The notes under the pieces were generated by a model. It worked only from the letters and a program-made list of their open reading frames with translations. It was not told where the DNA came from and ran no database searches. 40,323 nucleotides of DNA. It comes from Gammaproteobacteria bacterium (GTDB lineage: Bacteria; Pseudomonadota; Gammaproteobacteria; UWMA-0217). The stretch is taken from the NCBI GenBank assembly GCA_026981985.1, contig JALSHZ010000135.1, positions 1 to 40,323 of the forward strand. Direction: 5' to 3'. Of this stretch, positions 21,699-32,420 are shown piece by piece; position 1 is the stretch's first letter, and each line of letters starts with the position of its first letter. The translations under genes and the position numbers were made by a program.

Positions 21699-24542
21699 AT
21701 GATGTTCCCCAAGCGCCCGTTGACCCGTTCGCTGGTTCTCTCCCTGACGCTGGCAATGCCTTTCCCACTCCATGCGATCGGTGTGGGCGATATCGATATT
21801 CAGTCGCATCTGAATCAGCCACTGTTGGCGCAAATCAGGATCCTCGCCTCCAAGAGCGAGGGCATTCGCGCCAGTGATCTGACTGTCCGCGCCGCCAGCC
21901 GGGCACAACACAGCAAATACGGGCTGGACTATCCATCCACCTTGAGAGGCGCGAAATTCCGCGTCACGCAACAGGGCAATGGCAACTTTCTCGTGCGCGC
22001 AACGACCAGCTACCCCATCAAGGAGCCGCTGCTGAATTTCCTGCTCGAAGTGGATTGGGGCAAGGGAAAACTCTACAAGGAAGTTGCACTGCTGCTCGAC
22101 CCGCCTGGCTACCAGCAACTACCCGTCACCCCACCGAAAGCCGTTGCGAACTCCGTCCCGGCAACACCGCTGCCAGAGCCAAACCAAGTTGCCGAATCCT
22201 CCTTCGCCGAAACCGACAGCTACCAGCCGATTTTTACCGGCACACCAACGCCGGTCTCACCAAGCAGGTCACTCAATACCGATGTCTACGATTTAGCACC
22301 GGACGACCTTGCACCAACGCCTGTAGCAAAGACGAAACCCAGGAAAAAGACTCGCAAGAAAGTTGCCCGTGCCAGAACACAAGCCGTCCACAAACCCGCA
22401 CTGAAAGACGGCCAATACGGCCCCGTCAGAGCCGGTGACAGCCTCAGCAAGATTGCGCGCCGGGTGGCCGGCCCAGGCGCCAGCAAGGAAACCGTCAAGG
22501 CCTTGATGGATGCCATCTATGCGGCCAACCCACAGGCGTTTGCCGGCTCGATGGATGCGCTGGAAAAAGGCACTTATCTGGCAATCCCGTCAGAGACGGA
22601 TATTTCTCTCGGCGCAAGCTATCTCGCTACATCGGCAGCGATCGGCATTAGTGATTTCGTCGTTACCGTGGATGGCGATAACGATATCGTCATCGATGAC
22701 AGCGTGACCACGCCTGCCGCCGCCCCAGCAACCGAACCCAGCGCCAACCAGCCAGAGGAACCTTCACCGACACCTCCAGTTACCGTAGCAGAATCACCCC
22801 GCGGCGAGCTGAAAATTCTGCCCCCAGACGAGACCGCCGCCGCCATTTCGCGTCGCATGTCGGAGCGGATGGCAGCACTCGATCGCAAGGCCGATGCCAG
22901 CAAGCCGGTAACCGAGCCGGTCGAAACAGTCGACAACGACCCATCGGTCGCCGAAACCGTCACCATCGCGTCAGACCAAAGCAGTGGCAACAAGAATGAT
23001 CTTGCGGGCAGCATTGCCGCGCTACGCACTGAAGTCGCCAGCCTGAAGGCCGAACGCAACAAACTGCTCGATCGCGTAGCCACGACCGAAGCCAAACTCG
23101 AAGGCACCGAAGAAGCCCTGCACCGACTGGAGCTGAAAATCGAGGCACTCACCAAGGCGCTTGGCGATCGCACTACAAGCGACTATGGTGCGCTGCTGGC
23201 CAAATGGCTCCCCTGGCTACTGCTGCCGCTACTGCCATTGCTGCTTTTTCTGGCTTGGCGCAGACGTCGCGCCGAATCCGTCGATGAAATCGCCGCGCCG
23301 GCCACGCCAATCCCCCCTGCGGGCAACGGCGCTGTCAATAGCGAAGCCCCGGCAGATATCCTCGGCGACGACATAGAGACCGTAGAAAGCGCCTCGCGTG
23401 GGATTGATATCGACGCACTGGAAAACCCGGTGCAATCTGAGCTATCGGAACCCACCACCACAAGCAGCGACGCCAGCCAGGCAGAGCCGCAAGATACCTT
23501 GACCATGACCATGGGCGCCGCACCACCCCCTGACCAGGTCCAGGCCATTGCCTCACCCTCACTGTCGGCTACGGAACCCGGATCACTCGACGGCGATCTG
23601 GACTCACTGCTGCGACCTGCACTCGATGAGATCGATCACGCACCGGTGGCCAGCGATACCCAGGAGACCATGCGCCCGCAGCAAGGTGACGCAGAAAATG
23701 AAGCCACCCAGATTCTCAACCTCGATAGCGGTGACGACGCTCACCTCGATAGCGCAGAGGAAGCAGAAATCTATCTCGCCTATGGTCAGTTTTCGCTGGC
23801 GGAAGAAACCATCAACAAGCTCCTCGCCAAAGATCCCGACAACGATCGTCACAAACTCCTGCAACTAAAATTGTTCGCGGAAACGGGCAGAATGAACGAG
23901 TTGCAAACACTCACGATCGACCTGCTGCAAAAGTACCCTGACCCGGACAACGGCATGCATCAGCAGGTACAGAACATTTCCAATCAGGCCTTCACGAAGA
24001 AGGCGATGCGGGAGAAAACCCTCAGCGACCAGGATGCTGTGCCCGTGCAGCCGGAATCAACGCAGCAAACACCGGCAGCTGCCGATCCCACCCTGGCACA
24101 GATGTCGGTCGAGGCAGACAAGCTGAGCGCGACCTATGCGGACGATATCGTCGACTACATGTCTGAAGAGACGCTCCCTGACCTCGACCTCGCCAGTCTG
24201 GACGAAAACCTCGAAGAAACCGTTTTCGAAGATCCGCTGCGTGATACTTCCGATACAGCCCCCAGCCTGGAACTGGACGACGAGGACTTGACTGACTCCG
24301 ATCTTGATTCATTGACGGTAGACATGGAGCTCAGGCAAGCAAAACTCGAAATCGATACCGAAGGAGACGACAAGACCGTTCACGAAGACCATATCGAGGA
24401 ATTTTCCGACACCGATCTACGGCTCGAACCCATCAACATCGACGACCCGGAACCCGCTGGCGACCGACTCGACATCAAATTTGACCTCGAATCCGAACTG
24501 GACAAGTACGACACAAAGGTTAACCCGAAAGACAAGGAATGA
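21699..24542 (+). CDS. fimV: FimV-type polar hub / pilus assembly protein
   Basis: The 947-residue protein has the full FimV layout. A signal peptide (ending PFPLHA) is followed by the conserved N-terminal domain (IGVGDIDIQSHLNQPLLAQI). A LysM-like segment comes next (YGPVRAGDSLSKIARRVA ... YAANPQAFAGSMDALEKGTYLAIP). A Pro/Thr/Ala-rich stretch, a periplasmic coiled coil (LRTEVASLKAERNKLLDRV), one membrane helix (WLPWLLLPLLPLLLFLAW) and a very acidic cytoplasmic region follow. The latter includes the TPR-like FimV C-domain motif EAEIYLAYGQFSLAEETINKLL. In Pseudomonas FimV organises the pole for type IV pili and cAMP signalling. The usual C-terminal FimV domain is followed here by a further 200 acidic residues. 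ATGATG at 21699 follows GGAAAC. Confidence 0.93.
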   Translation: MMFPKRPLTRSLVLSLTLAMPFPLHAIGVGDIDIQSHLNQPLLAQIRILASKSEGIRASDLTVRAASRAQHSKYGLDYPSTLRGAKFRVTQQGNGNFLVRATTSYPIKEPLLNFLLEVDWGKGKLYKEVALLLDPPGYQQLPVTPPKAVANSVPATPLPEPNQVAESSFAETDSYQPIFTGTPTPVSPSRSLNTDVYDLAPDDLAPTPVAKTKPRKKTRKKVARARTQAVHKPALKDGQYGPVRAGDSLSKIARRVAGPGASKETVKALMDAIYAANPQAFAGSMDALEKGTYLAIPSETDISLGASYLATSAAIGISDFVVTVDGDNDIVIDDSVTTPAAAPATEPSANQPEEPSPTPPVTVAESPRGELKILPPDETAAAISRRMSERMAALDRKADASKPVTEPVETVDNDPSVAETVTIASDQSSGNKNDLAGSIAALRTEVASLKAERNKLLDRVATTEAKLEGTEEALHRLELKIEALTKALGDRTTSDYGALLAKWLPWLLLPLLPLLLFLAWRRRRAESVDEIAAPATPIPPAGNGAVNSEAPADILGDDIETVESASRGIDIDALENPVQSELSEPTTTSSDASQAEPQDTLTMTMGAAPPPDQVQAIASPSLSATEPGSLDGDLDSLLRPALDEIDHAPVASDTQETMRPQQGDAENEATQILNLDSGDDAHLDSAEEAEIYLAYGQFSLAEETINKLLAKDPDNDRHKLLQLKLFAETGRMNELQTLTIDLLQKYPDPDNGMHQQVQNISNQAFTKKAMREKTLSDQDAVPVQPESTQQTPAAADPTLAQMSVEADKLSATYADDIVDYMSEETLPDLDLASLDENLEETVFEDPLRDTSDTAPSLELDDEDLTDSDLDSLTVDMELRQAKLEIDTEGDDKTVHEDHIEEFSDTDLRLEPINIDDPEPAGDRLDIKFDLESELDKYDTKVNPKDKE

Positions 24543-24638
24543 TATCGGGCAAACCCACCCGCTTGTCTGGCCGTATCCCTCAGTTACTTGTAGAATCGAG
24601 CGACTGAAAAGCAATTGTCCAAGTGGGGGAACAATTCA

Positions 24639-25211
24639 ATGAGTCTGCTGGAAACCATCATCTCCGCCCAGGGCGGCGCACTGGTCAAACAATTGGCCAA
24701 CAGCAACGGCGTCGACCCTGAATCCGCGCTCAATATTCTTGCCAAGCTCGTCCCCGGGCTGACCCAGCAAATGAAAGCCAACAGCAGCGCGCCCAAGGGA
24801 CTCGAATCGCTAATGAAAGCGCTGGAATCCGGTAGCCACCAGCGCTATCTCGAACGTGAAACCGAAGCCTTTACACCGCAAGCCATTCAGGACGGGAACG
24901 CCATTCTTGGCCACCTGCTGGGCAGCAAGGACAGAAGCCGTCAACTCGCCGCAGCCGCCGCAGCCGAAACCGGCATTGGTGACAGCATCATCAAGAGAAT
25001 GCTGCCACAGATTGCCACCATGGTCATGGGTGCAATGAGCACACAGACCCGTTCCAATGGCGGCGCCCTGAACGATCTGCTGGGCATGCTCGGCGGTAGC
25101 GGACAGGAAAAGCAGGCCATGGGCATGCTGGCATCCTTTCTCGATCGCGACAATGATGGCTCAGTCATCGACGATGTCATGGGCATGGCCGCGCGGATGA
25201 TATTCAAATAA
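24639..25211 (+). CDS. DUF937 protein
   Basis: The 190-residue protein begins MSLLETIISAQGGALVKQLANSNGVD and has the repeated helical hairpin typical of DUF937. The first unit (about 1-95) contains LAKLVPGLTQQM, and the second contains ILGHLLGSKDRSRQLAAAAAAETGIGDSIIKRMLPQIATMVMGAM. The C terminus carries GALNDLLGMLGG and an Asp-rich DRDNDGSVIDDVMGMAARMIFK. Function is not established for the family. GGGGGA lies upstream of the ATG at 24639, which fits better than an ATG 24 bases earlier in frame. It lies between fimV and the BON-LysM gene in the same direction. Confidence 0.85.
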   Translation: MSLLETIISAQGGALVKQLANSNGVDPESALNILAKLVPGLTQQMKANSSAPKGLESLMKALESGSHQRYLERETEAFTPQAIQDGNAILGHLLGSKDRSRQLAAAAAAETGIGDSIIKRMLPQIATMVMGAMSTQTRSNGGALNDLLGMLGGSGQEKQAMGMLASFLDRDNDGSVIDDVMGMAARMIFK

Positions 25212-25272
25212 CCGGAAACGAAGTCAAGTTAAGCAGTTTCCATAACGACACCACACTCAGAGGAGCAACACC

Positions 25273-25707
25273 ATGGGACTTTTCGATTTTGCGCGCAACA
25301 TGGGCAAGAAGCTGTTCGGCGGCGATGAAGATCCAGCAGAAAAAATCAAGGAACATATCGAAGAAGACAACCCCGGCATCGATGACCTGGAAGTCACTTA
25401 CGAAGGCGGCAAGGTCGTCATCGCCGGCAACGCAAGCTCGGCTGACGCGCTCGAAAAAGCCGTGCTGATGGCCGGCAATATTGAAGGCGTCGAAGCCGTC
25501 GATACCAGCGCCGTGACCGCACCCGTGCAAACTATAACCGTCGAGTTCTACACCATCCAGAAAGGCGACACGCTCTCCGCCATCGCCAAGGCATTCTACG
25601 GCAAGGCGAGTGCCTATCCGAAGATATTCGAAGCCAATCGCGAGGTCATCAAAGACCCCGATCTGATCTACCCTGGCCAGGTCATCCGGATTCCGGAGGA
25701 AGACTGA
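25273..25707 (+). CDS. kbp: BON-LysM protein (Kbp/YgaU-like)
   Basis: The 144-residue protein combines a BON domain (about 20-85, with IDDLEVTYEGGKVVIAGNASS and GNIEGVEAVD) and a C-terminal LysM domain (about 93-141, YTIQKGDTLSAIAKAFYGKA ... LIYPGQVIRIPEED). E. coli Kbp (YgaU) has exactly this order and is a cytoplasmic potassium-sensing protein of similar size. No signal peptide is present here, in agreement. The start MGLFDFARNMGKKLFGG matches the family and AGAGGAG lies ten bases upstream. The gene ends in a strong terminator at 25716-25745. Confidence 0.9.
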   Translation: MGLFDFARNMGKKLFGGDEDPAEKIKEHIEEDNPGIDDLEVTYEGGKVVIAGNASSADALEKAVLMAGNIEGVEAVDTSAVTAPVQTITVEFYTIQKGDTLSAIAKAFYGKASAYPKIFEANREVIKDPDLIYPGQVIRIPEED

Positions 25708-25715
25708 GTAGCGCT

Positions 25716-25745
25716 AATGGCCTGGCCACGCCAGGCCATTTATTT
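25716..25745 (+). terminator. Rho-independent terminator after the BON-LysM gene
   Basis: AATGGCCTGGC (25716-25726) and GCCAGGCCATT (25730-25740) form an 11-bp stem with a CAC loop, followed by TATTT. It begins nine bases after the stop and ends just before the next start at 25748. It therefore also occupies the leader of the next gene, which must have its promoter very close or depend on read-through. Confidence 0.85.
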
Positions 25746-25747
25746 CG

Positions 25748-26248
25748 ATGCCTAAAGAAATCTCTCCTGCCGAGCTACAACAGGAAGCCCGAGCCTTTCG
25801 CGATGGCTTTGCCACCGTACTGCTGGCCACCAGCGATGATAATGCGCTTCCGGATGCCAGCTACTCCCCTTGCATCGTCGATGCAGACGGCCGAATCGCC
25901 ATTTTCGTCTCCGAGCTGGCCAGCCACACCCGTAATCTTTTCGCCAACCCACGAGCCAGTCTGATGTTCATTGCCGATGAATCAGCATCACGCAACCTGT
26001 TTGCCCGTCGTCGGCTGATCCTTGCAGCGACCGCAGAACATCTTTCACGCGAACACGAAGACTGGGCTGCGCTGATGACGCAGATGCGTGAACGCCACGG
26101 CAACACCATCGACTTGTTGATGTCGCTGCCCGACTTTCACCTCTTCCGCTTTTCCGTAAACGGCGGTACCTGGGTACGCGGATTCGGGCAGGCTTTTACC
26201 GTTTTGAACAGTCAGCTGGAGATTTCAGCTGAACGGCGGACTCGGTAG
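25748..26248 (+). CDS. pyridoxamine-phosphate-oxidase-fold protein, HugZ-like
   Basis: The 166-residue protein has the split beta-barrel of the PNPOx/flavin-reductase-like superfamily, with FATVLLATSDDNALPDASYSPCIVDADGRIAIFVSELASHTRNL and ASLMFIADE. The C-terminal signature FHLFRFSVNGGTWVRGFGQAF is that of HugZ-type haem-degrading proteins and related haem-utilisation proteins. The C-terminal His of HugZ that binds haem is not obvious here, so haem degradation is possible but unproven, and an FMN-binding oxidoreductase is an alternative. No strong Shine-Dalgarno is seen because the upstream sequence is a terminator stem. It is convergent with the VOC gene. Confidence 0.75.
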   Translation: MPKEISPAELQQEARAFRDGFATVLLATSDDNALPDASYSPCIVDADGRIAIFVSELASHTRNLFANPRASLMFIADESASRNLFARRRLILAATAEHLSREHEDWAALMTQMRERHGNTIDLLMSLPDFHLFRFSVNGGTWVRGFGQAFTVLNSQLEISAERRTR

Positions 26249-26286
26249 AGGACGGTGCTACACCGATATGCCTGCCGATCAAACCG

Positions 26287-26667
26287 TCAGCCAACACCAA
26301 TAAATTCCAGCGCATTCCCGTCCGGATCGCGACAGAACAGCGCCTGACGCCCGGACCGGCTGCGCGTATAAGCAACCCCGGCATGCTCCAGCCGTTCAGT
26401 CAGCACATCAATGTCAGCCACCCTGAAAGCGGCATGCTGATCGCGGCCACCATGTTCCGGGCGTATCGCCCCGGCGCAGGGGTTTGGTAGTACCAGCAGA
26501 TGAATCTGCTGGCCATCACCCACCTCCAGCCAGGCGCCATCGAACACCAGTTCGGGGCGATCCGCTGTTTCCATGCCAAGCACAGCGCAGTAGAAATCGA
26601 GCGCACGTTGAAGATCGTCCACCAGCAGGCTGACATGGTGCATTCCAAGATAAAGACTCTCTGGCAT
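26287..26667 (-). CDS. VOC-superfamily (glyoxalase/dioxygenase-fold) protein
   Basis: The 126-residue protein contains the paired beta-alpha-beta-beta-beta modules of the vicinal oxygen chelate fold. Module one is MHHVSLLVDDLQRALDFYCAVLGME. Module two is HAAFRVADIDVLTERLEHAGVAYTRSRSGRQALFCRDPDGNALEFIGV. Likely metal ligands are the His of MHHVSL, the His of DQHAAF and the Glu of NALEF. The size fits a single-domain lyase, isomerase or resistance protein, and the substrate is unknown. The ATG at 26667 has GGAGG eight bases upstream, which decides it against longer in-frame starts that would overlap the divergent dapC. Confidence 0.85.
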   Translation of the reverse strand: MPESLYLGMHHVSLLVDDLQRALDFYCAVLGMETADRPELVFDGAWLEVGDGQQIHLLVLPNPCAGAIRPEHGGRDQHAAFRVADIDVLTERLEHAGVAYTRSRSGRQALFCRDPDGNALEFIGVG

Positions 26668-26731
26668 TTCGCCTCCCCACGGCAGATATGCTGATATAAT
26701 CGGCGGCTTCATTCTAACCCCTGCTCGCCGC

Positions 26732-27931
26732 ATGAACCCAGACCTGCAAAAATTGCAGCCCTACCCTTTCCAGAAACTGGCGAGGCTGTTCGAGAACTGT
26801 GAAGCACCGACCGACAAATCCCCGATTCGTCTGTCGATTGGCGAGCCCAAGCATCCAACGCCCGATATCATTCACGATGCTATCATCGAACATTTGCAGC
26901 AGCTCTCCAGCTATCCGCTGACGATCGGCATGGCGGCATTGCGCGAGGCCATCGCCACTTGGCTGACGCGGCGCTTCTCCCTGCCCGACGGCAGCGTCGA
27001 CCCCGAGCGCCATGTACTGCCCGTCAACGGCACTCGGGAAGCACTATTTGCTTTCGCCCAATGTATCGTCGATCGCAGCACCAGCGATCCCGCCGTGCTG
27101 ATGCCCAATCCGTTCTACCAGATCTATGAAGGCGCAGCCCTGTTGGCGGCTGCCAGGCCGGTATTGCTGGACTGCACCGCTGAGAATCACTTTATTCCCG
27201 ATTTCGACCGTGTCGATGCAGCACAGTGGCAAGACTGCCAGTTGCTCTACCTCTGCTCACCCGGCAACCCTACCGGCGCAGTCATCGATGAGCAGACGCT
27301 GCAAAAATTGGTCGCACTGGCGGAAAAATACGATTTTATCATCGCCAGTGATGAGTGCTATTCCGAAATCTATTTCGATGAACAGCGGCCACCGGCCGGG
27401 TTGCTGGGCGCTGCTACTGCCATGGGTAATACCGACTATTCACGCTGCGTTGTCTTTCATAGTCTGTCGAAACGATCCAATGCACCGGGCTTGCGCTCGG
27501 GTTTTGTTGCCGGCGATGCCGAGGTGCTGAAGAAATTCCTGCTGTATCGCACCTATCATGGCTGCGCCATGTCACCTGTTGCGCAGTTCGCCAGCATCGC
27601 TGCATGGAACGACGAGACACATGTCGCCGATAATCGCCGACGCTATCGTGAAAAATTCGAGGCCTTCAAGAATATTCTGGCAGATACCCTACCGTTGCAG
27701 ATGCCCGATGCCGGTTTTTATTTCTGGGCAAAGACGCCGATCGACGATAAGGAATTCGCCTGCAAGCTGCAGCAACAACAAAATGTCACCGTATTGCCTG
27801 GCAGCTATCTGTCACGCGATACGGTCAACGGCAATCCGGGACACGGATACGTACGTATGGCTCTGGTCGCAGGGCTCGATGAATGCGTAGAAGCCGCTCA
27901 CCGAATCAAGCAAACGATTGAAACCTTATAA
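26732..27931 (+). CDS. dapC: succinyldiaminopimelate transaminase
   Basis: DapC converts N-succinyl-2-amino-6-ketopimelate to N-succinyl-LL-diaminopimelate in lysine and peptidoglycan synthesis. The 399-residue class I aminotransferase has the DapC-type start [20 protein letters not shown]. It also has [11 protein letters not shown], the [10 protein letters not shown] loop, [12 protein letters not shown], the Schiff-base lysine in [17 protein letters not shown] near residue 248 and the C-terminal GYVRMALVA. The position directly before dapD confirms DapC rather than a general aspartate aminotransferase. It opens the operon dapC-dapD-arsC-like-dapE. The ribosome-binding site is weak. Confidence 0.94.
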   Translation: MNPDLQKLQPYPFQKLARLFENCEAPTDKSPIRLSIGEPKHPTPDIIHDAIIEHLQQLSSYPLTIGMAALREAIATWLTRRFSLPDGSVDPERHVLPVNGTREALFAFAQCIVDRSTSDPAVLMPNPFYQIYEGAALLAAARPVLLDCTAENHFIPDFDRVDAAQWQDCQLLYLCSPGNPTGAVIDEQTLQKLVALAEKYDFIIASDECYSEIYFDEQRPPAGLLGAATAMGNTDYSRCVVFHSLSKRSNAPGLRSGFVAGDAEVLKKFLLYRTYHGCAMSPVAQFASIAAWNDETHVADNRRRYREKFEAFKNILADTLPLQMPDAGFYFWAKTPIDDKEFACKLQQQQNVTVLPGSYLSRDTVNGNPGHGYVRMALVAGLDECVEAAHRIKQTIETL

Positions 27932-27945
27932 CGGAGAACAAGCTA

Positions 27946-28767
27946 ATGAGTGATTTGCAAACCGTCATTGAAGAAGCCTTTGAACGCCGCGCCGATATTA
28001 CGCCGGCCAATGTCGACGCACCAACGCGCGCTGCGGTAAACGAGGCGATTGCCATGCTCGATAGCGGCGTCGCGCGTGTCGCAGAAAAGAAGGATGGTCA
28101 GTGGGTCGTCAACGAATGGCTGAAAAAAGCGGTGCTGCTGTCATTCCGCATCAACGACAATCAGGTAATTCGCGACGGCTACACCAATTACTACGACAAG
28201 GTCGCGCCAAAATTCGCCGACAAGACTAGCGAGCAATTCCGCGCCGAAGGCGTTCGCGTGGTACCACCTGCCGCCGCCAGATACGGTTCCTATATTGCGT
28301 CCGGCACGGTGCTGATGCCGTCCTATGTCAATATCGGTGCCTATGTCGATTCCGGCACCATGGTCGATACCTGGGCAACCGTGGGCTCCTGTGCTCAAAT
28401 CGGAAAAAATGTTCACTTGTCCGGCGGCGTCGGCATCGGCGGTGTGCTCGAACCCTTGCAGGCATCACCGACCATTATCGAAGACAATTGCTTTATCGGC
28501 GCCCGCTCCGAGGTCGTTGAAGGCGTGATCGTCGAGGAAGGCGCTGTCATCTCCATGGGCGTCTATATCGGCCAGAGCACGCGGATTTATGATCGCGAAA
28601 AAGACGAAGTCATTTACGGTCGTGTCCCCGCGGGTTCGGTCGTCGTATCCGGCAACCTGCCATCGAAGGATGGAAAATACAGCCTCTACTGCGCCGTCAT
28701 CGTCAAACGCGTCGATGAAAAAACCCGCTCGAAAGTGGGCATCAACGAACTGCTGCGCGACATCTGA
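27946..28767 (+). CDS. dapD: tetrahydrodipicolinate N-succinyltransferase
   Basis: DapD transfers succinyl from succinyl-CoA to tetrahydrodipicolinate, the committed step of the succinylase branch of lysine synthesis. The 273-residue length matches E. coli (274). The protein has an N-terminal helical domain ([21 protein letters not shown]) and a left-handed beta-helix of hexapeptide repeats ([51 protein letters not shown]). A C-terminal strand region ends in [10 protein letters not shown]. It begins 14 bases after dapC with GGAGAA upstream and acts as a trimer in the cytosol. Confidence 0.97.
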   Translation: MSDLQTVIEEAFERRADITPANVDAPTRAAVNEAIAMLDSGVARVAEKKDGQWVVNEWLKKAVLLSFRINDNQVIRDGYTNYYDKVAPKFADKTSEQFRAEGVRVVPPAAARYGSYIASGTVLMPSYVNIGAYVDSGTMVDTWATVGSCAQIGKNVHLSGGVGIGGVLEPLQASPTIIEDNCFIGARSEVVEGVIVEEGAVISMGVYIGQSTRIYDREKDEVIYGRVPAGSVVVSGNLPSKDGKYSLYCAVIVKRVDEKTRSKVGINELLRDI

Positions 28768-28778
28768 GGCTGATAAAC

Positions 28779-30265
<1,487 letters not shown>

Positions 30266-30274
30266 CAGATTCCC

Positions 30275-31246
30275 ATGATTCTCGCGGGCGACATCGGCGG
30301 CACAAAAACCTTGCTGGCTCTCTACGAGCCAGGCACCAAGCAACTGAACGAAGTCGTCTGCAAACAGTATCCCAGCGCCGACTACGCAAATTTTTCCGAT
30401 CTGTTACAGACATTTCTACACGCTACCAATCCACGCAGGCTCGAGGCAGCCGCCCTCGGCGTCGCCGGCCCGGTGATCGACCAGCACTGTGTCACGACCA
30501 ATCTGCCATGGGTCATTTCTACCACTGAACTGCAACAGTCGCTTCAGATCGACAAGGCATATTTGCTGAATGACCTGCAAGCAACGGCCTATGGCATGCT
30601 TCATCTGCCCAGCAACGACTTTTGCTGCCTGAACAAAGGCAGCAAAGTGAGTGGTAACGTCGCCGTCATCGCAGCGGGAACCGGACTGGGCGAGGCAATT
30701 CTCTACCATGAGGGAGAAGATCGCTGGCACCCGATTGCAACCGAGGGTGGACACTGCGAATTTGGCCCACAAAATGCGCTACAGGACCGTCTGTTGCAGT
30801 GGCTACGAGACCGCTACCCAGAACATGTCAGCATCGAACGGATCTTGGCGGGTCCCGGCATCAGTAATCTGTATCAATTCCTGCTAGAGGAAAAACGGGC
30901 GACGCCTGGCGACGATCGACCGCCGCTGCCCGATGCCAAGACAATCAACGAACTCGCCTTCAAGAAAGACGACCCGATTGCACTGGAGGCCCTGATACTG
31001 TTTACCGAGATATACGGCGCCGAAGCTGGCAACTTGGCGTTGAAAAGTTTTTCCCGTGGCGGTGTCTTCATCGGCGGTGGCATTGCACCAAAAATCCTTC
31101 CGCTGCTGCGTGACGGCCATTTCATGCGGGGATTCAGCAAAAAGGGACGATTCAGCGCCGTCCTGCAAGACATGCCGGTCAATCTCTCCTTGAACGAACT
31201 GACCGGCCTGCTCGGCGCCGCCTGGTTCGCATTCAATCATCGCTAG
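30275..31246 (+). CDS. glk: glucokinase
   Basis: Glucokinase phosphorylates glucose with ATP to glucose 6-phosphate. The 323-residue protein is of the proteobacterial Glk type. It has the phosphate-1 motif ILAGDIGGTKTLLAL, the glucose-binding LLNDLQATAYGM, the adenosine-side VIAAGTGLGEAIL, and the metal and sugar motif WHPIATEGGHCEFGP. The late GGVFIGGGIAPKI completes the site. It starts nine bases after dapE and probably belongs to the same transcript, which would be an unusual link between lysine synthesis and sugar uptake. No sugar transporter or regulator is adjacent. Confidence 0.94.
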   Translation: MILAGDIGGTKTLLALYEPGTKQLNEVVCKQYPSADYANFSDLLQTFLHATNPRRLEAAALGVAGPVIDQHCVTTNLPWVISTTELQQSLQIDKAYLLNDLQATAYGMLHLPSNDFCCLNKGSKVSGNVAVIAAGTGLGEAILYHEGEDRWHPIATEGGHCEFGPQNALQDRLLQWLRDRYPEHVSIERILAGPGISNLYQFLLEEKRATPGDDRPPLPDAKTINELAFKKDDPIALEALILFTEIYGAEAGNLALKSFSRGGVFIGGGIAPKILPLLRDGHFMRGFSKKGRFSAVLQDMPVNLSLNELTGLLGAAWFAFNHR

Positions 31247-31257
31247 CGACGCATTCG

Positions 31258-31524
31258 ATGACTGCCTGGTACGTCTACATGCTCCGCTGCAGCGACGGCT
31301 CTTTATATACTGGCATCACCAATGACGTTGCACGCCGGGTGGCGGAACATGCAAACGGCAAGCGAGGCGCACGTTACACGCGGGGCCGCAGACCGGTCAC
31401 GCTGGTTTATCAGGAAGCCTGTGATGACAAATCAGCGGCATTGAAGCGGGAAATCGATATCAAGAAACTGTCGAAAGATAAAAAGCAGGAATTGGCACGC
31501 ACCACGATAATGCCCAGCTCGTAG
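31258..31524 (+). CDS. GIY-YIG nuclease-domain protein (YhbQ-like)
   Basis: The 88-residue protein is a minimal GIY-YIG domain. WYVYMLRCSDGSLYTGITNDVARRVAEHANG carries the two Tyr motifs and the catalytic Arg. ARYTRGRRPVTLVYQEACDDKSAALKREIDIKKLSKDKKQEL supplies the late Glu-containing helix. E. coli YhbQ and UPF0213 proteins have the same size. A role in DNA end or damage processing has been suggested for the family but is not well defined. It starts 11 bases after glk. Its stop codon lies inside an extended palindrome (31520-31577). Confidence 0.92.
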   Translation: MTAWYVYMLRCSDGSLYTGITNDVARRVAEHANGKRGARYTRGRRPVTLVYQEACDDKSAALKREIDIKKLSKDKKQELARTTIMPSS

Positions 31525-31577
31525 GGGCAGCGCCACTTCAAGGTGCTCGCCAACTGGCGTTTGTGGTGCACCCTACG
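31520..31577. repeat. extended imperfect palindrome between convergent genes
   Basis: CGTAGGG (31520-31526) and CCCTACG (31571-31577) form the outer stem, and CGCCA-AC-TGGCG forms an inner hairpin around 31548-31559. It fills the gap between the GIY-YIG gene and the convergent greB gene. The layout recalls REP-type or bidirectional termination structures. There is no T run on either side. Confidence 0.45.
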
Positions 31578-31591
31578 AAAAGGGCTGTGGC

Positions 31592-32095
31592 TCAAGCTAC
31601 GGGCTTGTAGCGAATTTCAACAATCTCGTAACTGTGCAGCCCGGAGGGGGTGTGTACTTCCACCTCATCGCCTTCATATTTTCCCATCAACGCCTTGGCC
31701 AGGGGCGAATCCATGCTGATGTATTCCGGCTGATGATCGATCTCGTCGGGGCCGACAATGCGGTAGGTAACTTCCTCACCGTACTCATTGGCCAGGGTTA
31801 CCCAGGCAGCGAAATAGACACGCTCATTGCTGGCTGGTGAGCGATCGACGACCTTGAGTATCGGCAGGCGCTTTTGCAGGTAGCGAATACGGCGGTCTAT
31901 TTCACGCAATTCCTTCTTACGGTAGATATATTCTGCATTCTCTGAGCGATCACCTTCGGCGGCCGCCGCCGACAATGCGATGGTCACCTCTCTGCGGCGC
32001 TGCCAGATCGCCTTTTCCTCTGCCTTCAGCGCAGCGAAGCCTTGCGGGGTAATATAGGCGGACTTTGGCGGCGCTGGCGCACGATAGCGGCCCAT
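31592..32095 (-). CDS. greB: transcription elongation factor GreB
   Basis: GreB binds the RNA polymerase secondary channel and stimulates cleavage of backtracked RNA. The 167-residue protein has the N-terminal coiled coil with the acidic tip (AEGDRSENAEYIYRKKELREIDRRIRYL) and the globular C domain (VYFAAWVTLANEYGEEVTYRIVGPDEID, SPLAKALMGKYEGDEVEV). The IYRKKELR pattern in the coiled coil and the basic start MGRYRAP are typical of GreB rather than GreA. It is the last gene of a six-gene minus-strand operon, one base after the YacL-like gene. The operon groups RNA-related functions. Confidence 0.94.
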   Translation of the reverse strand: MGRYRAPAPPKSAYITPQGFAALKAEEKAIWQRRREVTIALSAAAAEGDRSENAEYIYRKKELREIDRRIRYLQKRLPILKVVDRSPASNERVYFAAWVTLANEYGEEVTYRIVGPDEIDHQPEYISMDSPLAKALMGKYEGDEVEVHTPSGLHSYEIVEIRYKPVA

Positions 32096-32096
32096 A

Positions 32097-32420
32097 TCAA
32101 TCCTGTTCGATAAACGCCTTCCATGCCTGCAACGCCTTCAGCACGGTAGCTCGGCGCAGCCGGGTTTCTTCCGCGTCTTCCAGCGCATGGCACAATAATA
32201 CTACGTCGTCGCCATCAAACGACATCGCAAAACTGTTGCCAACAAAATCGTAGCTTTCCCGGGTGTTTCCCTCTGGGTCCGCAAGTATCTCCACCAGTTC
32301 GTCACAGGTCTCCAGGTCATCCTGAATATCCGATTCCAGAAATTGGGCCAGGGTTCGTGTGTCTTCGCCCCGTGCACGCGGTGCGCCATCATTGTCACGA
32401 TAAAAGTCGATTACCATCAT
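32097..32420 (-). CDS. YacL-like (UPF0231) protein
   Basis: The 107-residue acidic protein begins MMVIDFYRDNDGAPRARG. It continues with LAQFLESDIQDDLETCDELVEIL, an SYDFVGNSFAMSFDGDDVVL strand pair and an LKALQAWKAFIEQD C-terminal helix. The arrangement (a short strand with FYRD, a helix with 'W/FLE-DI--', a Gly-rich beta hairpin carrying DGD, and a terminal helix) matches the UPF0231/YacL family, of unknown function. It overlaps the EndoU-like gene by four bases (ATGA) and is one base from greB. Assignment rests on pattern similarity rather than a decisive motif. Confidence 0.7.
   Translation of the reverse strand: MMVIDFYRDNDGAPRARGEDTRTLAQFLESDIQDDLETCDELVEILADPEGNTRESYDFVGNSFAMSFDGDDVVLLCHALEDAEETRLRRATVLKALQAWKAFIEQD

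Noticed and set aside
22619-23173. 184-codon Ser-rich open frame antisense to fimV
   Set aside because: The low-complexity composition reflects the Ala/Glu-rich fimV sequence on the opposite strand.
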